From Streptococcus suis (GTDB taxonomy: Bacteria > Bacillota > Bacilli > Lactobacillales > Streptococcaceae), in assembly GCF_019794555.1 (NCBI RefSeq), contig NZ_JAIMEP010000009.1, positions 1-64,000 of the forward strand: a stretch of 64,000 bases of DNA, written 5' to 3'. Of this stretch, positions 8,595-17,892 are shown piece after piece. The stretch's first letter is position 1. Every line of letters starts with the position of its first letter. A program made the translations under genes and the position numbers. The notes beneath the pieces were generated by a model. It saw nothing but the letters and a program-made list of their open reading frames with translations, ran no database searches and was not told the DNA's origin.

Positions 8595-9605
8595 TTGACA
8601 GTCTTTTTCTGGTTTTTTTTAGTGGCGATCGGTTTGTTTGCTCTCGTCTATTTCTGGGAGCGGCGGTCGATATTTATCTCATTGTTTACCTTGAATATCC
8701 TCGTCTGGGCCTTGGCATGGATTATCTCAACAGGCATTCTCGAAAACAATGAAATCTTGCGCTTGCTGGCTATAGCAGTGGCTATGGTGCTCTTTTTAGC
8801 CTTCTTAAGTGGTCCATTTGTCTTGCTTTTCACACTTTATCTAAATGGTTTTCAGATTTTGAAGAGAGAAGGGGTTCGCTTCCATAATTTCCTATCCATG
8901 GGACTGGCAGTCGCCCTGACTTTCTATCTCTTCATCGCTCCCTTTGTGGTTCAATCCCTTTCAGACATCACCTTTTTCAATATGGTGTTCGTTTACGTTG
9001 GTTTTTTGGCGTCCTATGCCATTATCATCAGCATGCTCTATACCACGTCTAGCTTTGTCAATTTGGTTAATCTTTTCCCTGGAAAGCTGGATTATGTGGT
9101 GGTGCTAGGAGCAGGTCTGATTGGTGATAAGGTGACGCCACTTTTGGCTTCGCGGATTGAAAAAGGCATAGCGATCTACCAGAAACATCCTGGCAGCAAG
9201 CTCATCATGTCAGGCGGACAGGGTCCTGATGAACTCATAGCTGAAGGTCAAGCTATGGCAAATTATGCCTTGGAGAAAGGAGTGGCTGCTGAAGACATTC
9301 TCATCGAAAATCAATCAACCAACACAGAAGAAAATTTGAAATTCTCCTATGCCTTGATGAAATCAAGTAGCCGATTTGCACTTGTAACCAATTACTATCA
9401 CGTTTTCAGAGCTCTGCTATTGGCACGACAATTGAAAATCAAATGTATCGGCTACGGCGCAAAAACCAGATTTTACTTTAGCCTCAATGCCTTCATTCGG
9501 GAATTTGTTGGCTATGTTGTCATGAGTCGAAAGGCGCATTTAGTCTTTTTGAGCATCGTGTCAGCCCTTTACCTGATCGGAGTGATCATCAGTTTAATGC
9601 ATTAA
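8595..9605 (+). CDS. YdcF/SanA-type (DUF218) membrane protein
   Basis: A 336-residue protein starting at TTG 8595, 2 bases after rnhB, with GGGGGG upstream. About four to five hydrophobic segments occupy residues 1-160. The DUF218 domain follows: VVLGAGL, then SRIEKGIAIYQKHPGSKLIM, SGGQGPDELIAEG and NTEENLKFS, where glycines, Glu and Asn are the conserved family residues. A final hydrophobic helix (SIVSALYLIGVIISLM) anchors the C-terminus. Family members are linked to envelope functions but the substrate is unknown. Confidence 0.8.
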   Translation: MTVFFWFFLVAIGLFALVYFWERRSIFISLFTLNILVWALAWIISTGILENNEILRLLAIAVAMVLFLAFLSGPFVLLFTLYLNGFQILKREGVRFHNFLSMGLAVALTFYLFIAPFVVQSLSDITFFNMVFVYVGFLASYAIIISMLYTTSSFVNLVNLFPGKLDYVVVLGAGLIGDKVTPLLASRIEKGIAIYQKHPGSKLIMSGGQGPDELIAEGQAMANYALEKGVAAEDILIENQSTNTEENLKFSYALMKSSSRFALVTNYYHVFRALLLARQLKIKCIGYGAKTRFYFSLNAFIREFVGYVVMSRKAHLVFLSIVSALYLIGVIISLMH

Positions 9606-9636
9606 AAACAGCCTCTAGGTGACTAGAAGCTGTTTT
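9606..9636. terminator. Bidirectional terminator between converging genes
   Basis: AAACAGCC-TCTAG and CTAGAAGCTGTTTTC form an imperfect stem with flanking A and T runs. It lies between the YdcF-like gene (+) and the haemolysin III gene (-). Confidence 0.6.
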
Positions 9637-9637
9637 C

Positions 9638-10288
9638 TTATAACATAAAGTAGACAATGGCGATATATTGCAGTGCTGAAGCTAGTAGGATAAAGAGATG
9701 CCAAATCATATGGAAATAGGGCTTTTTCTTGGCGTAGAAGAGGGCGCCAATGGTATAAGATAAACCACCAGCTAGCATTAGAATTCCGAAAACAAGTCCA
9801 GTCTTTTGAAGAATGGCTGGCAAGATAAAGACAACCAACCAGCCCATAAAGAGATAGAGAAAAAGGCTGAATTTTTCATTGATTTTTTTGGCAAATATTT
9901 TGTAGAGAATGCCAAAAATAGTTAATCCCCACTGCAAACCAACAATTAGATACCCCAACCAACCACCGACCAAGGATAGGGCAACAGGTGTGTAGCTTCC
10001 AGCGATAGCAATGTAAATCATGCTATGGTCGATGATACGCAGGATGTATTTGTGGATCGACGCGTAGGGCATGGAGTGATAGATAGAAGAGGATAAGAAC
10101 ATGAGGAAGAGGCTGATGACAAAGATAGACATGCCAACTACCGCTGTCACATTATAATCTTGAAAGGAATGAATAGCTGTAACAGGAAGCAAAGCAAGCA
10201 TCAATAGAGCTCCAACCGCATGTGTGACACTGTTAGCAACTTCTTCACCAAAGGAAAGTTGTAGGCTTAATTTCAAACTAGGATTCAT
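9638..10288 (-). CDS. Haemolysin III / PAQR-family membrane protein
   Basis: A 216-residue protein with seven predicted hydrophobic helices. It shows the family landmarks EEVANSVTHAVGALL near the N-terminus, SSSIYHSMP after helix 3, RIIDHSMIYIAIAGSYTPVA in the middle and FHMIWHLFILLASALQY near the end; the Ser, Asp and His residues in these blocks are the zinc-site residues of PAQR proteins. It overlaps the upstream DUF1836 gene by 11 bases. The name is historical; haemolysis is not established for most members, and bacterial homologues have been tied to membrane energetics. Confidence 0.85.
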   Translation of the reverse strand: MNPSLKLSLQLSFGEEVANSVTHAVGALLMLALLPVTAIHSFQDYNVTAVVGMSIFVISLFLMFLSSSIYHSMPYASIHKYILRIIDHSMIYIAIAGSYTPVALSLVGGWLGYLIVGLQWGLTIFGILYKIFAKKINEKFSLFLYLFMGWLVVFILPAILQKTGLVFGILMLAGGLSYTIGALFYAKKKPYFHMIWHLFILLASALQYIAIVYFML

Positions 10289-10835
10289 GTTGGCTCCTTT
10301 CTAAATCAACTGTGAGCTGACGGGTTTTATAATAAAGTTTGACGGACTGACAAGCAAATCGGATAATATCAGGTGTTTTTTCGTTCCCTTTATCCCTCAT
10401 ACAATCTACAAAATGATTGTATAGGCTTTCTGAATCACTAGAATTGAGTAACAAGTTTAAGGTTTGACTAATTTCTTGAATAGAAAAGACATTTTTTAAT
10501 ATGGTCAAAGCTATCAACCGTGCCACCTGGTGTTTCTGATATTTTTTCTTAATTGGTTTTTCAATCTGTTTGTGTTTGACGTAGTTATTGATCATTGCAG
10601 CAGTTAATACTCTTCGTAAATCAACATTATCCGTTGTCAACTTGCCTTGATGAACCCCAGTTCTATCATCGGCCTCGTTTCCTAGGTTGCTATTGATTTT
10701 CATTGAGTATAAACAATTCTGTTCAAGGCTTTCCTGAGAAATGACTATTTGATTTACATACAGCAGGACTTGGTCCAAATACAAATCTAAATCAGGTAAT
10801 TCATGCCAGTAGGGGAGGGTTTGTTTCATAATCAT
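10278..10835 (-). CDS. DUF1836 domain protein
   Basis: A 185-residue protein with the DUF1836 core AAMINNYVKHKQIEKPIKKK followed by RLIALTILKNVFSIQEI, which resembles a MerR-like helix-turn-helix. Two start codons are possible: ATG 10835 or the ATG two codons later (MKQTLPYW). Its stop overlaps the start of the haemolysin III gene, an arrangement suggesting a shared transcript. The role is unknown; DNA binding is likely from the fold. Confidence 0.75.
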   Translation of the reverse strand: MIMKQTLPYWHELPDLDLYLDQVLLYVNQIVISQESLEQNCLYSMKINSNLGNEADDRTGVHQGKLTTDNVDLRRVLTAAMINNYVKHKQIEKPIKKKYQKHQVARLIALTILKNVFSIQEISQTLNLLLNSSDSESLYNHFVDCMRDKGNEKTPDIIRFACQSVKLYYKTRQLTVDLERSQHES

Positions 10836-10900
10836 TCACTTTCTATTATCTAGTATTCATAACTAGATTCTAAGACAATCCTTTTCTATTGTCAAGAAAA

Positions 10901-10933
10901 AAAGTATCTGCATTCGGAAATGACAGATACTTT
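10901..10933 (-). terminator. Terminator of the sulfide-detoxification operon
   Basis: AAAGTATCTG (10901-10910) pairs with CAGATACTTT (10924-10933). Read on the minus strand it is followed by a T-rich run, 5 bases after the reductase stop codon. Confidence 0.7.
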
Positions 10934-10937
10934 CTTC

Positions 10938-12593
10938 TTATGTTGGTACAACAATTTTTTCTGGCAAGGCCATTTTGTATAGCGAATAAGCGCCATCCAA
11001 ATTTTTTACGGTGAATCCCATTTCTTTCAAAAGCCGTTCGGCAATGTAAGAACGGAGTCCGCTGTGACAGCTGACGATGTATTCTTTTGCAGGGTCCAAC
11101 TCGTCAATTCGATCACGTAGTTGATCCAGGGGGATATGAAGAAAGTCCATGAATTGTCCATTTTGAAGCTCTGCTGGATTACGAACATCCAGTAAGATTT
11201 TTCCAGCAGCGAGTTCTTCCTCTAACTGGTGCCATTGGATGTTTTGGCTAATTCCTTCAGCGATATTCATGGCAGCATATCCAATCATATTGACAGGGTC
11301 TTTGGCTGAGCCAAATGGCGGAGCATAAGTCAATTCTAATTCTGGCAAATCAAAAATTGTTAAACCAGCTTTGATGGCTGTGGCCAGTACATCGATTCGC
11401 TTGTCAATCCCTTTTTTTCCAACAGCTTGAGCACCAAAGATTTTACCATCAGTTGGTGAGAAAATGAGTTTTAGAACAATGTCTGTTGCACCAGGATAGT
11501 AAACAGCATGGTCTTTACCTGTTGTATGGACAACGGCATGTTTGTAACCTAATGCTTGTACAGCACGTTCGCTTAATCCTGTTGAAGCAGCAGCAAGATC
11601 AAAGACCTTAACGATTGCAGTTCCGATTGAACCTTTATTCTTGCGAGGGAGACCTGCAATGACATCGGCCACTTGTCGCCCCTGACGGTTTGCAGGTGAA
11701 GCTAATGAAATTAAGGCATCCTGACCTGTGATTTCTTGTTTGACAATGATGGCGTCTCCAACAGCATAGATATGTTTTTGACTAGTTTGATAGTTCTGAT
11801 CAACTAGTATGCCCCCTCGAAGACCTAGATCGATTCCTGCTTGACTTGCTAATTCACTATCTGGTGCAACACCGACTGAAAGAATTGTAATATCTGAAGC
11901 TAAGGTTTGACCATTAGACAGTTCTAATATTTGTCCCTTATCATGAAAAGCGGTAACAGATTGCCCTGTCATCACATGTACACCTTTTTCACTTAACTCT
12001 GTCTCAATGTACCGAGCCATTTCCAAATCAAAAGTTGGTAAGACATGAGGAGCTTGCTCAACTAGAGTGACTGTCAGTCCTTTTAGGGCCAAGTTTTCAG
12101 CCATCTCTAAACCAATAAAACCAGCACCAATTACAACTGCCTTTCCTGAATTTATTTGTTCTAATTTTGCCATAATCTTATCTAGGTCAGGTACATTCCG
12201 CAAGGTAAAGAGATTTTCAGCTTCAGTAATCCCTTTTAGTGGTGGGATGACAGGCTTAGCTCCCGGTGACAAAATGAGTTTATCATAGGATTCCATGATT
12301 TCACCATTAGGTGTTTGAACGGTAACTGTTTGAAGGTCAGGGTTGATGTTGACTACCTTGTGGTAGGGGCGGACATCTAAGTTAAATCTATTTCTTAAAC
12401 TTTCTGGCGTTTGAAGTAATAAGCTATCGTGCTCAGCTATTTCTCCAGAGATATAATAGGGTAGACCACAGTTGGCAAAGGAGACAAATGGCCCTTTTTC
12501 AAAAACGATGATTTCTGCATCCTCCATGAGACGACGAAGACGTGTAGCAGCGGACATTCCACCTGCAACACCACCTACAATAATGATTTTCAT
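10938..12593 (-). CDS. CoA-disulfide reductase-rhodanese fusion
   Basis: A 551-residue flavoprotein that reduces CoA disulfide or CoA persulfide with NAD(P)H. The FAD-binding motif is GGVAGG at 7-12. The redox Cys42 lies in SFANCGLPYY, and a second dinucleotide motif is GAGFIGLEMAE. The dimerisation domain follows, then a C-terminal rhodanese domain (about 455-551) with active-site CHSGLR. The stop-start overlap with the upstream rhodanese gene (ATGA, 4 bases) shows an operon. With the CstR-like regulator next door it belongs to a persulfide/sulfane-sulfur handling pathway. Confidence 0.9.
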   Translation of the reverse strand: MKIIIVGGVAGGMSAATRLRRLMEDAEIIVFEKGPFVSFANCGLPYYISGEIAEHDSLLLQTPESLRNRFNLDVRPYHKVVNINPDLQTVTVQTPNGEIMESYDKLILSPGAKPVIPPLKGITEAENLFTLRNVPDLDKIMAKLEQINSGKAVVIGAGFIGLEMAENLALKGLTVTLVEQAPHVLPTFDLEMARYIETELSEKGVHVMTGQSVTAFHDKGQILELSNGQTLASDITILSVGVAPDSELASQAGIDLGLRGGILVDQNYQTSQKHIYAVGDAIIVKQEITGQDALISLASPANRQGRQVADVIAGLPRKNKGSIGTAIVKVFDLAAASTGLSERAVQALGYKHAVVHTTGKDHAVYYPGATDIVLKLIFSPTDGKIFGAQAVGKKGIDKRIDVLATAIKAGLTIFDLPELELTYAPPFGSAKDPVNMIGYAAMNIAEGISQNIQWHQLEEELAAGKILLDVRNPAELQNGQFMDFLHIPLDQLRDRIDELDPAKEYIVSCHSGLRSYIAERLLKEMGFTVKNLDGAYSLYKMALPEKIVVPT

Positions 12594-12925
12594 GTATTTC
12601 CTCCTTTAATTGCTCCATTCCATGCATTCATACCACCCTGAATGTTGGTTGCTTGATAGCCTTGCTCTTTGAGAAAATCTGTCGCACGCTGACTGCGCAT
12701 ACCTGATTGACAGATGATAACATAATGTGTATCTTTATTACCTTTGAAAGAATCTAGTTGGCTCAATGGCATATTTTTCGCCTGTGGAATATGACCATTG
12801 ATAAATTCGTCCTCTTCGCGAACATCAAGTAAAATGGTGTTATCCTCTGTTAGTGTTTGCTCTAAGGCAGAAATTGGAATGCCTTCTCCTGTTGAAAACA
12901 TTCCTGAAAAAATTTGTTTAAACAT
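12590..12925 (-). CDS. Single-domain rhodanese
   Basis: A 111-residue sulfurtransferase. The active-site loop CQSGMR carries the Cys that accepts sulfane sulfur. The motifs ILLDVREEDEF and GHIPQAKNMP are typical of the fold, and a family-typical tail GGMNAWNG closes it. It has an AAAGGAG site 5-7 bases from ATG and is first in the operon with the CoA-disulfide reductase fusion. Confidence 0.88.
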   Translation of the reverse strand: MFKQIFSGMFSTGEGIPISALEQTLTEDNTILLDVREEDEFINGHIPQAKNMPLSQLDSFKGNKDTHYVIICQSGMRSQRATDFLKEQGYQATNIQGGMNAWNGAIKGGNT

Positions 12926-12940
12926 ATCTACTCCTTTTTA

Positions 12941-12956
12941 ATACCCTGTAGGGTAT
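12941..12956. promoter_or_regulatory. CstR-type operator ATACCCTGTAGGGTAT
   Basis: ATACCC-TGTA-GGGTAT is a near-perfect 16-bp palindrome of the type bound by CsoR-family CstR repressors. Placed over the start of the rhodanese operon, it would block transcription until the repressor is modified by persulfides. Confidence 0.8.
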
Positions 12957-12960
12957 ATAA

Positions 12961-12989
12961 AATATAACAATTATATAAGTAGGTGTCAA
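12961..12989 (-). promoter_or_regulatory. Promoter of the rhodanese-CoADR operon
   Basis: Read on the minus strand: TTGACA (12989-12984), 17 bp, TATATT (12966-12961). The operator at 12941-12956 lies 4 bp downstream of the -10, over the expected transcription start. Confidence 0.75.
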
Positions 12990-12998
12990 GTATTTTAA

Positions 12999-13027
12999 TT
13001 GACATTTTGTAAAACTAACTGTACCAT
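12999..13027 (+). promoter_or_regulatory. Promoter of the cstR-like gene
   Basis: TTGACA at 12999-13004, a 17-bp spacer and TACCAT at 13022-13027. The expected start point is at or just before the ATG at 13035. A 6-bp inverted repeat (ACTAAC at 13014-13019, GTTAGT at 13029-13034) spans the -10. Confidence 0.5.
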
Positions 13028-13034
13028 AGTTAGT

Positions 13035-13295
13035 ATGAAAACAGAAAAAAAGAACATGTTAAATCGTCTAAAACGTGCAGAAGGTCAACTTCGTGGTATC
13101 CAAAAAATGATTGATGAGGAGCAAGAATGTATTGATATTGTGACTCAATTGAGCGCTGTCCGTTCAAGTATTAATAGTATTATGGGGTTAGTGATTGCTC
13201 AAAAAGTACAAGCTTGTATTGAGCATCCATCTGATAATCCGGAAGAACAGGAAGCTCGGTTACAAGAAGCAATCAACTTGATTGTTAAAAAATAG
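13035..13295 (+). CDS. CstR-like persulfide-sensing repressor (CsoR family)
   Basis: An 86-residue all-helical regulator. The family N-terminus KKNMLNRLKRAEGQLRGIQK is clear. Cys32 and Cys61 are at the two conserved sensing positions. The His four residues before the second Cys, used by copper-sensing CsoR, is replaced by Lys57, which is the CstR pattern for sulfane-sulfur sensing. It is divergent from the rhodanese operon. The chosen start is MKTEKKNML; the frame extends back to a TTG at 12999, but no ribosome site supports it. ATG 13035 also has no Shine-Dalgarno and lies only 8-13 bases after a TACCAT -10 (13022-13027), suggesting a leaderless mRNA. Confidence 0.87.
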   Translation: MKTEKKNMLNRLKRAEGQLRGIQKMIDEEQECIDIVTQLSAVRSSINSIMGLVIAQKVQACIEHPSDNPEEQEARLQEAINLIVKK

Positions 13296-13305
13296 GGGAT
13301 AGGGT

Positions 13306-13863
13306 ATGCAAACTGAGAGAGAAAAAATGGTTGCTGGCCAATTGTACATTGCAGCGGATCCAGAATTAAGACATATGAGGAAAACCGCCCGTCAACAGAT
13401 GCAAGACTTTAATAATGAACTTGATGGAGCTAAGCGATCGGAGATTTTGAAGACTTTGTTTGGCAAGACTGGCAATCGCATTTACATGGAACCTAATTTC
13501 TATTGTGATTACGGAAGCAACATTCATGTCGGAGAGGATTTCTATGCTAATTTCAACTGTACTATGCTTGATGTCTGTCCGATACGAATTGGGAAAAATG
13601 CTATGCTCGGTCCAAATGTTCAATTGTTGACACCATTACATCCTTTAGATCCTGAAGAAAGAAATTCAGGAAAAGAATATGGTGCACCCATTACCATTGG
13701 TGATAATTTCTGGGCTGGCGGTGGTGTGACAATCTTACCAGGCGTGACCTTGGGCAACAACGTCGTTGTCGGTGCAGGTAGTGTTGTTACTAAATCTTTT
13801 GGCGATAATGTCGTGTTGGCTGGTAATCCTGCGCGTGTTATCAAAGAAATACCTTATCACTAA
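13306..13863 (+). CDS. Maltose/galactoside O-acetyltransferase
   Basis: A 185-residue left-handed beta-helix acetyltransferase that moves acetyl from acetyl-CoA to a sugar hydroxyl. It begins with the Maa-domain [20 protein letters not shown] and shows hexapeptide repeats from about 70 to 170 ([40 protein letters not shown]). The catalytic His is in the [11 protein letters not shown] region. The gene starts 10 bases after the CstR-like gene and ends at a short terminator. Confidence 0.88.
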   Translation: MQTEREKMVAGQLYIAADPELRHMRKTARQQMQDFNNELDGAKRSEILKTLFGKTGNRIYMEPNFYCDYGSNIHVGEDFYANFNCTMLDVCPIRIGKNAMLGPNVQLLTPLHPLDPEERNSGKEYGAPITIGDNFWAGGGVTILPGVTLGNNVVVGAGSVVTKSFGDNVVLAGNPARVIKEIPYH

Positions 13864-13864
13864 T

Positions 13865-13885
13865 TCTCCCTTTGGGAGATTTTTT
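13865..13885 (+). terminator. Terminator after maa
   Basis: TCTCCC (13865-13870), loop TTT and GGGAGA (13874-13879), then six T. Confidence 0.65.
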
Positions 13886-13921
13886 CTTTCCCTTGCGAAT
13901 TGTATAAGTGAGGTGAAGAAA

Positions 13922-14764
13922 ATGAATAATTTTGAATTGTTTAAATGGAAAAAAGCAGGCTTGTCCAATCTTAATATTAATAAAGTTTTGGCCTATCAAG
14001 AAAAACAAGGTAAAAAATTAACTCTACGGAATGTCGCTGTCGTATCTGAATGTAAAAACCCAATTCTTTTCATGGAAAATTATAAGAATTTAGATACGAA
14101 AGCTTGCCGGGAGGAATTTAATAAGTATCCATCTTTTTCAATTTTGGATGATATTTATCCCACAGCTTTAAAACAAATTTATAATCCACCAGTTCTCTTA
14201 TTTTATCAAGGTGATCTTGAATTACTTGAAAAATCAAAATTGGCAGTGGTAGGTACACGCAATGCCAGTGAAAATGGCATTCAATCTGTTCAGAAAATTA
14301 TCAAAGAACTCAATAACCGCTTTGTCATTGTGAGTGGTATGGCCAGGGGGATTGATACGGCAGCTCATATTGCGAGTTTGAAAAATGGCGGACAAACCAT
14401 TGCAGTTATTGGAACAGGATTAGATAAGGTATATCCTAAGGAAAACAAGGAGTTACAACACTATATTGGAAAACATCATTTAGTGCTAACAGAGTATGAA
14501 CCAAATGCCCAGCCTTTAAAATACCATTTCCCTGAGCGAAATCGCATTATTGCCGGATTGGTTGAAGGTCTGGTGGTCTGTGAGGCAAAAATGCGGTCTG
14601 GTAGCTTGATTACTTGCGAACGTGCCTTGGAAGAAGGAAGAGAAGTTTATGCCATTCCTGGTTCTATTGTGGATGGAAAATCAGATGGCTGTCATCATTT
14701 GATACAGGAAGGAGCAAAGTGCATTACATCAGGTTTGGACATCCTTTCAGACTACCGATTTTAA
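13922..14764 (+). CDS. DNA processing protein DprA
   Basis: A 280-residue protein that loads RecA on incoming single-stranded DNA in natural transformation. The Rossmann fold holds LAVVGTRNASENG, SGMARGIDTAAH and AVIGTGLDKVYP, and later GLVEGLVVCEAKMRSGS. The start is ATG 13922 (MNNFELFKWKKAG) with GAGGTGAAG upstream; the frame is open further back but that part overlaps maa. Length is normal for streptococci, so competence DNA handling appears intact here. Confidence 0.93.
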   Translation: MNNFELFKWKKAGLSNLNINKVLAYQEKQGKKLTLRNVAVVSECKNPILFMENYKNLDTKACREEFNKYPSFSILDDIYPTALKQIYNPPVLLFYQGDLELLEKSKLAVVGTRNASENGIQSVQKIIKELNNRFVIVSGMARGIDTAAHIASLKNGGQTIAVIGTGLDKVYPKENKELQHYIGKHHLVLTEYEPNAQPLKYHFPERNRIIAGLVEGLVVCEAKMRSGSLITCERALEEGREVYAIPGSIVDGKSDGCHHLIQEGAKCITSGLDILSDYRF

Positions 14765-14794
14765 AACAAGTTTTCCTATAGGAAAATAAAAATC

Positions 14795-14821
14795 TTGACA
14801 CTGACTAAAAAATAGTATATT
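14795..14821 (+). promoter_or_regulatory. Promoter of topA
   Basis: TTGACA at 14795-14800 and TATATT at 14816-14821, spacer 15 bp, about 35 bases before the topA ATG. A perfect 16-bp palindrome (TTTTCCTATAGGAAAA, 14770-14785) precedes it and may end dprA transcription. Confidence 0.5.
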
Positions 14822-14856
14822 CTTTGTGAGATTAACAATATCAGTAAGGTAAAAGA

Positions 14857-16950
14857 ATGGCTACAAAAACAGTTAGTAAGAAAAAATCAACAACCAAGAA
14901 AAATCTTGTGATTGTGGAGTCGCCTGCTAAGGCGAAAACAATTGAAAAGTATCTTGGGAAAAATTATAAGGTTGTTGCTTCAGTAGGACATATTCGTGAT
15001 TTGAAAAAATCGAGTATGTCTATTGACTTTGACAATAATTATGAACCTGAATATATAAATATTCGGGGAAAAGGTCCACTGATTAATTCATTGAAAAAAG
15101 AAGCAAAAAATGCCAAACAAGTCTATTTAGCGAGTGACCCGGACCGTGAAGGGGAGGCTATTTCTTGGCATCTGGCTCACATATTGGGCTTGGATGAAAA
15201 TGATAAAAACCGTGTTGTCTTCAATGAAATCACAAAAGATGCCGTTAAAAATGCCTTTCAAGAACCACGTGCTATCAACTTAGATTTAGTAGATGCTCAA
15301 CAAGCGCGTCGTGTTTTGGACCGCATTGTCGGCTACTCTATTTCTCCCATTCTATGGAAGAAGGTTAAAAAAGGTTTGTCTGCAGGGCGTGTCCAATCAG
15401 TTGCTCTCAAGCTGATTATTGACCGCGAAAATGAAATCAGTAATTTTAAGCCAGAAGAATACTGGACAATTGATGGAACCTTTAAAAAGGGTAGTAAGAA
15501 GTTTCAGGCTTCTTTTTATGGCTTAGATGGTAAGAAGGTCAAAATTGAAACCAACGACCAAGTTAGGGAAATACTTGCTCGTCTTGATGGAAATGACTTT
15601 CTTGTCCAGCAGGTTGAACGAAAAGAACGCAAACGAAATGCGCCTCTGCCTTACACAACATCCACCATGCAGATGGATGCGGCCAATAAAATCAACTTCC
15701 GTACTCGTAAAACCATGATGGTTGCGCAACAATTATACGAAGGGGTAAGTCTTGGTACAGGCGGTACACAAGGTTTGATTACCTATATGCGTACGGATTC
15801 AACTCGTATCAGTCCTGTTGCCCAGGCGCAAGCTGCTGAATTTATTACTGAGCGCTTTGGTTCTAAGTATTCAAAACATAGCAATAAAGTCAAAAATGCT
15901 AGTGGTGCACAAGATGCCCACGAAGCCATTCGTCCATCAAATGTAAACTTAACACCAGAGTCGATTGCTAAGTACTTGGATAAAGATCAATTACGACTTT
16001 ATACTCTTATTTGGAATCGTTTTGTTGCTAGTCAGATGGCTGCGGCAGTCTTTGATACCATGAGTGTCCGTTTGGGACAAAATGGCGTTATCTTCGCTGC
16101 TAATGGCAGTCAAATCAAGTTTGATGGTTACATGGCTGTTTATAATGATGCTGATAAAAATAAAATGTTACCAGAAATGGAGGAGGGTGACACTGTTGTT
16201 AGAACAGCTACAACTCCTGAACAACATTTCACTCAGCCACCAGCTCGTTATTCTGAAGCCACTTTGATTAAAACCTTGGAAGAAAATGGAGTAGGTCGTC
16301 CCTCAACTTATGCACCAACGATTGAAACCATTCAAAAACGGTATTATGTCAAGCTTGCTGCGAAACGATTTGAACCGACAGAGTTGGGTGAAATCGTAAA
16401 TAAGCTGATTGTTGAATTCTTCCCTGATATCGTAAACGTCACCTTTACAGCTGAAATGGAACAAAAATTGGATGATGTTGAAATTGGGAAAGAGCAGTGG
16501 CAGAAGGTCATTGATAGTTTCTACCAGCCATTTAAGGTTGAATTATCAAAGGCTGAGGAACAGATGGAAAAAATCCAAATTAAGGATGAACCAGCTGGCT
16601 TTGATTGTGATGTCTGTGGACATGAAATGGTTATTAAATTAGGACGTTTTGGAAAATTCTATGCATGTAGCAATTTCCCGGATTGTCGCAACACCAAGCA
16701 AATCACTAAAGAAATTGGTGTGACTTGTCCTGTTTGCCAAAAAGGACAGGTCATTGAACGTAAAAGCAAACGCAACCGTCTTTTCTATGGTTGTGATCGC
16801 TACCCAGAGTGTGAATTTACTTCTTGGGACAAGCCAGTCGGGCGTTCTTGTCCGAAATGTGACCACTATCTCGTAGAGAAAAAAGTTCGTGGTGGTGGTA
16901 AACAAGTCGTTTGTCCAAATGGTGACTACGAAGAAGAAAAAGTAAAATAA
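14857..16950 (+). CDS. DNA topoisomerase I
   Basis: A 697-residue type IA topoisomerase that relaxes negative supercoils. The TOPRIM domain opens with [19 protein letters not shown] and has the acidic [13 protein letters not shown] motif. The active-site region is [14 protein letters not shown] with the nucleophilic Tyr. Two or three C-terminal zinc ribbons follow ([28 protein letters not shown]...[16 protein letters not shown]...VCPN). A basic tract ([12 protein letters not shown]) leads the protein. Length fits the family. Confidence 0.97.
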   Translation: MATKTVSKKKSTTKKNLVIVESPAKAKTIEKYLGKNYKVVASVGHIRDLKKSSMSIDFDNNYEPEYINIRGKGPLINSLKKEAKNAKQVYLASDPDREGEAISWHLAHILGLDENDKNRVVFNEITKDAVKNAFQEPRAINLDLVDAQQARRVLDRIVGYSISPILWKKVKKGLSAGRVQSVALKLIIDRENEISNFKPEEYWTIDGTFKKGSKKFQASFYGLDGKKVKIETNDQVREILARLDGNDFLVQQVERKERKRNAPLPYTTSTMQMDAANKINFRTRKTMMVAQQLYEGVSLGTGGTQGLITYMRTDSTRISPVAQAQAAEFITERFGSKYSKHSNKVKNASGAQDAHEAIRPSNVNLTPESIAKYLDKDQLRLYTLIWNRFVASQMAAAVFDTMSVRLGQNGVIFAANGSQIKFDGYMAVYNDADKNKMLPEMEEGDTVVRTATTPEQHFTQPPARYSEATLIKTLEENGVGRPSTYAPTIETIQKRYYVKLAAKRFEPTELGEIVNKLIVEFFPDIVNVTFTAEMEQKLDDVEIGKEQWQKVIDSFYQPFKVELSKAEEQMEKIQIKDEPAGFDCDVCGHEMVIKLGRFGKFYACSNFPDCRNTKQITKEIGVTCPVCQKGQVIERKSKRNRLFYGCDRYPECEFTSWDKPVGRSCPKCDHYLVEKKVRGGGKQVVCPNGDYEEEKVK

Positions 16951-17002
16951 TATCAGTCTGGTAACCTATACAGTTACCAAATTTGTGAAACCCCTGTATA
17001 AT

Positions 17003-17048
17003 AAAAGCTTAAGATCACTGTGTCAACGACAGGATCTTAAGCTTTTTT
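17003..17048 (+). terminator. Strong terminator after topA
   Basis: AAAAGCTTAAGATC (17003-17016) pairs with GATCTTAAGCTTTT (17033-17046), with an inner CTGT/ACAG pair, and ends in TTTTTTC. Confidence 0.8.
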
Positions 17049-17134
17049 CTATTTTAGAGTGACTGATTAGCTGACATTAACGACGCCTTTCAGCGAGAAA
17101 TAGAATTTTTTTTGAAAAAAATAGTAAGAAGTTC

Positions 17135-17163
17135 TTGCATTCTTAGGATTTGTATGGTAATAT
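17135..17163 (+). promoter_or_regulatory. Promoter of rplJ-rplL
   Basis: TTGCAT (17135-17140), 17 bp, then TAATAT (17158-17163) with TGG directly upstream (extended -10). Confidence 0.7.
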
Positions 17164-17167
17164 GAAT

Positions 17168-17326
17168 GAGGTTTGAAAAAACTGACCTAAGACAGTAGGG
17201 GAGCTAGACTCATAAACATCCTACCGAGGCACAAAACGATTATTGATTTATAAACGTATTTGTACTTTCGTGTCTAGGTTTAGGTGCGATTTTTTTGTGC
17301 CTAGCCCAAAATAAAAACGGAGGTAA
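17168..17326 (+). ncRNA. L10 ribosomal protein leader
   Basis: The 5' leader of rplJ contains the conserved L10-leader segments GACCTAAGACAGTAGGGGAG and CATCCTACCGAGG, plus a long closing helix (GTGTCTAGGTTTAGGTGC with GTGCCTAGCCC). In Firmicutes the L10-L12 complex binds this leader and represses the operon. Boundaries are approximate. Confidence 0.7.
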
Positions 17327-17330
17327 AAAA

Positions 17331-17825
17331 ATGAGTGAAGCTATTATCGCTAAAAAAGCGGAATTAGTAAATGCCGTTGCTGAGCAAATGAAAGCTGCAA
17401 CATCTATCGTTGTTGTAGACGCTCGTGGTTTGACAGTAGAACAAGATACAGTTCTTCGTCGTAACTTGCGTGGTGCAGAAGTTGAGTACAAAGTTATCAA
17501 AAACTCAATCTTGCGTCGTGCTGCTGAGCAAGCTGGTCTTGAAGGTCTTGCAGAATTGTTTGTAGGTCCATCTGCTGTTGCATTCTCAAACGATGCAGTT
17601 GCTCCAGCTAAAACAATTTACGATTTCGCGAAAACTGCTGATGCTCTTGAAATTAAAGGTGGAGCTGTAGAAGGTAAAGTTTCTTCTAAAGAAGAAATCG
17701 AAGCACTTGCTACATTGCCAAACCGCGAAGGCATGCTTTCTATGTTGCTTTCTGTACTTCAAGCACCAGTTCGCAACGTTGCATACGCTGTCAAGGCTGT
17801 TGCAGAAAAAGAAGACGCTGCTTAA
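17331..17825 (+). CDS. 50S ribosomal protein L10
   Basis: A 164-residue protein that anchors L7/L12 dimers at the base of the ribosomal stalk. The start is [20 protein letters not shown] after CGGAGGT. The rRNA-binding N-terminal domain ([20 protein letters not shown]) and the C-terminal helix carrying L7/L12 ([20 protein letters not shown]) are both present. Codon use is strongly biased, as expected for high expression. Confidence 0.97.
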   Translation: MSEAIIAKKAELVNAVAEQMKAATSIVVVDARGLTVEQDTVLRRNLRGAEVEYKVIKNSILRRAAEQAGLEGLAELFVGPSAVAFSNDAVAPAKTIYDFAKTADALEIKGGAVEGKVSSKEEIEALATLPNREGMLSMLLSVLQAPVRNVAYAVKAVAEKEDAA

Positions 17826-17892
17826 TGCGTCAGAGCGTAGCTGCTTAGTGCTACACACTATTTAAATAAACCTAAATTGGAGGAAAATCACA

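Noticed and set aside
16974-17002. TTACCA-17 bp-TATAAT promoter after topA
   Set aside because: Transcription would start inside the topA terminator stem and yield at most a tiny RNA; likely chance in AT-rich DNA.
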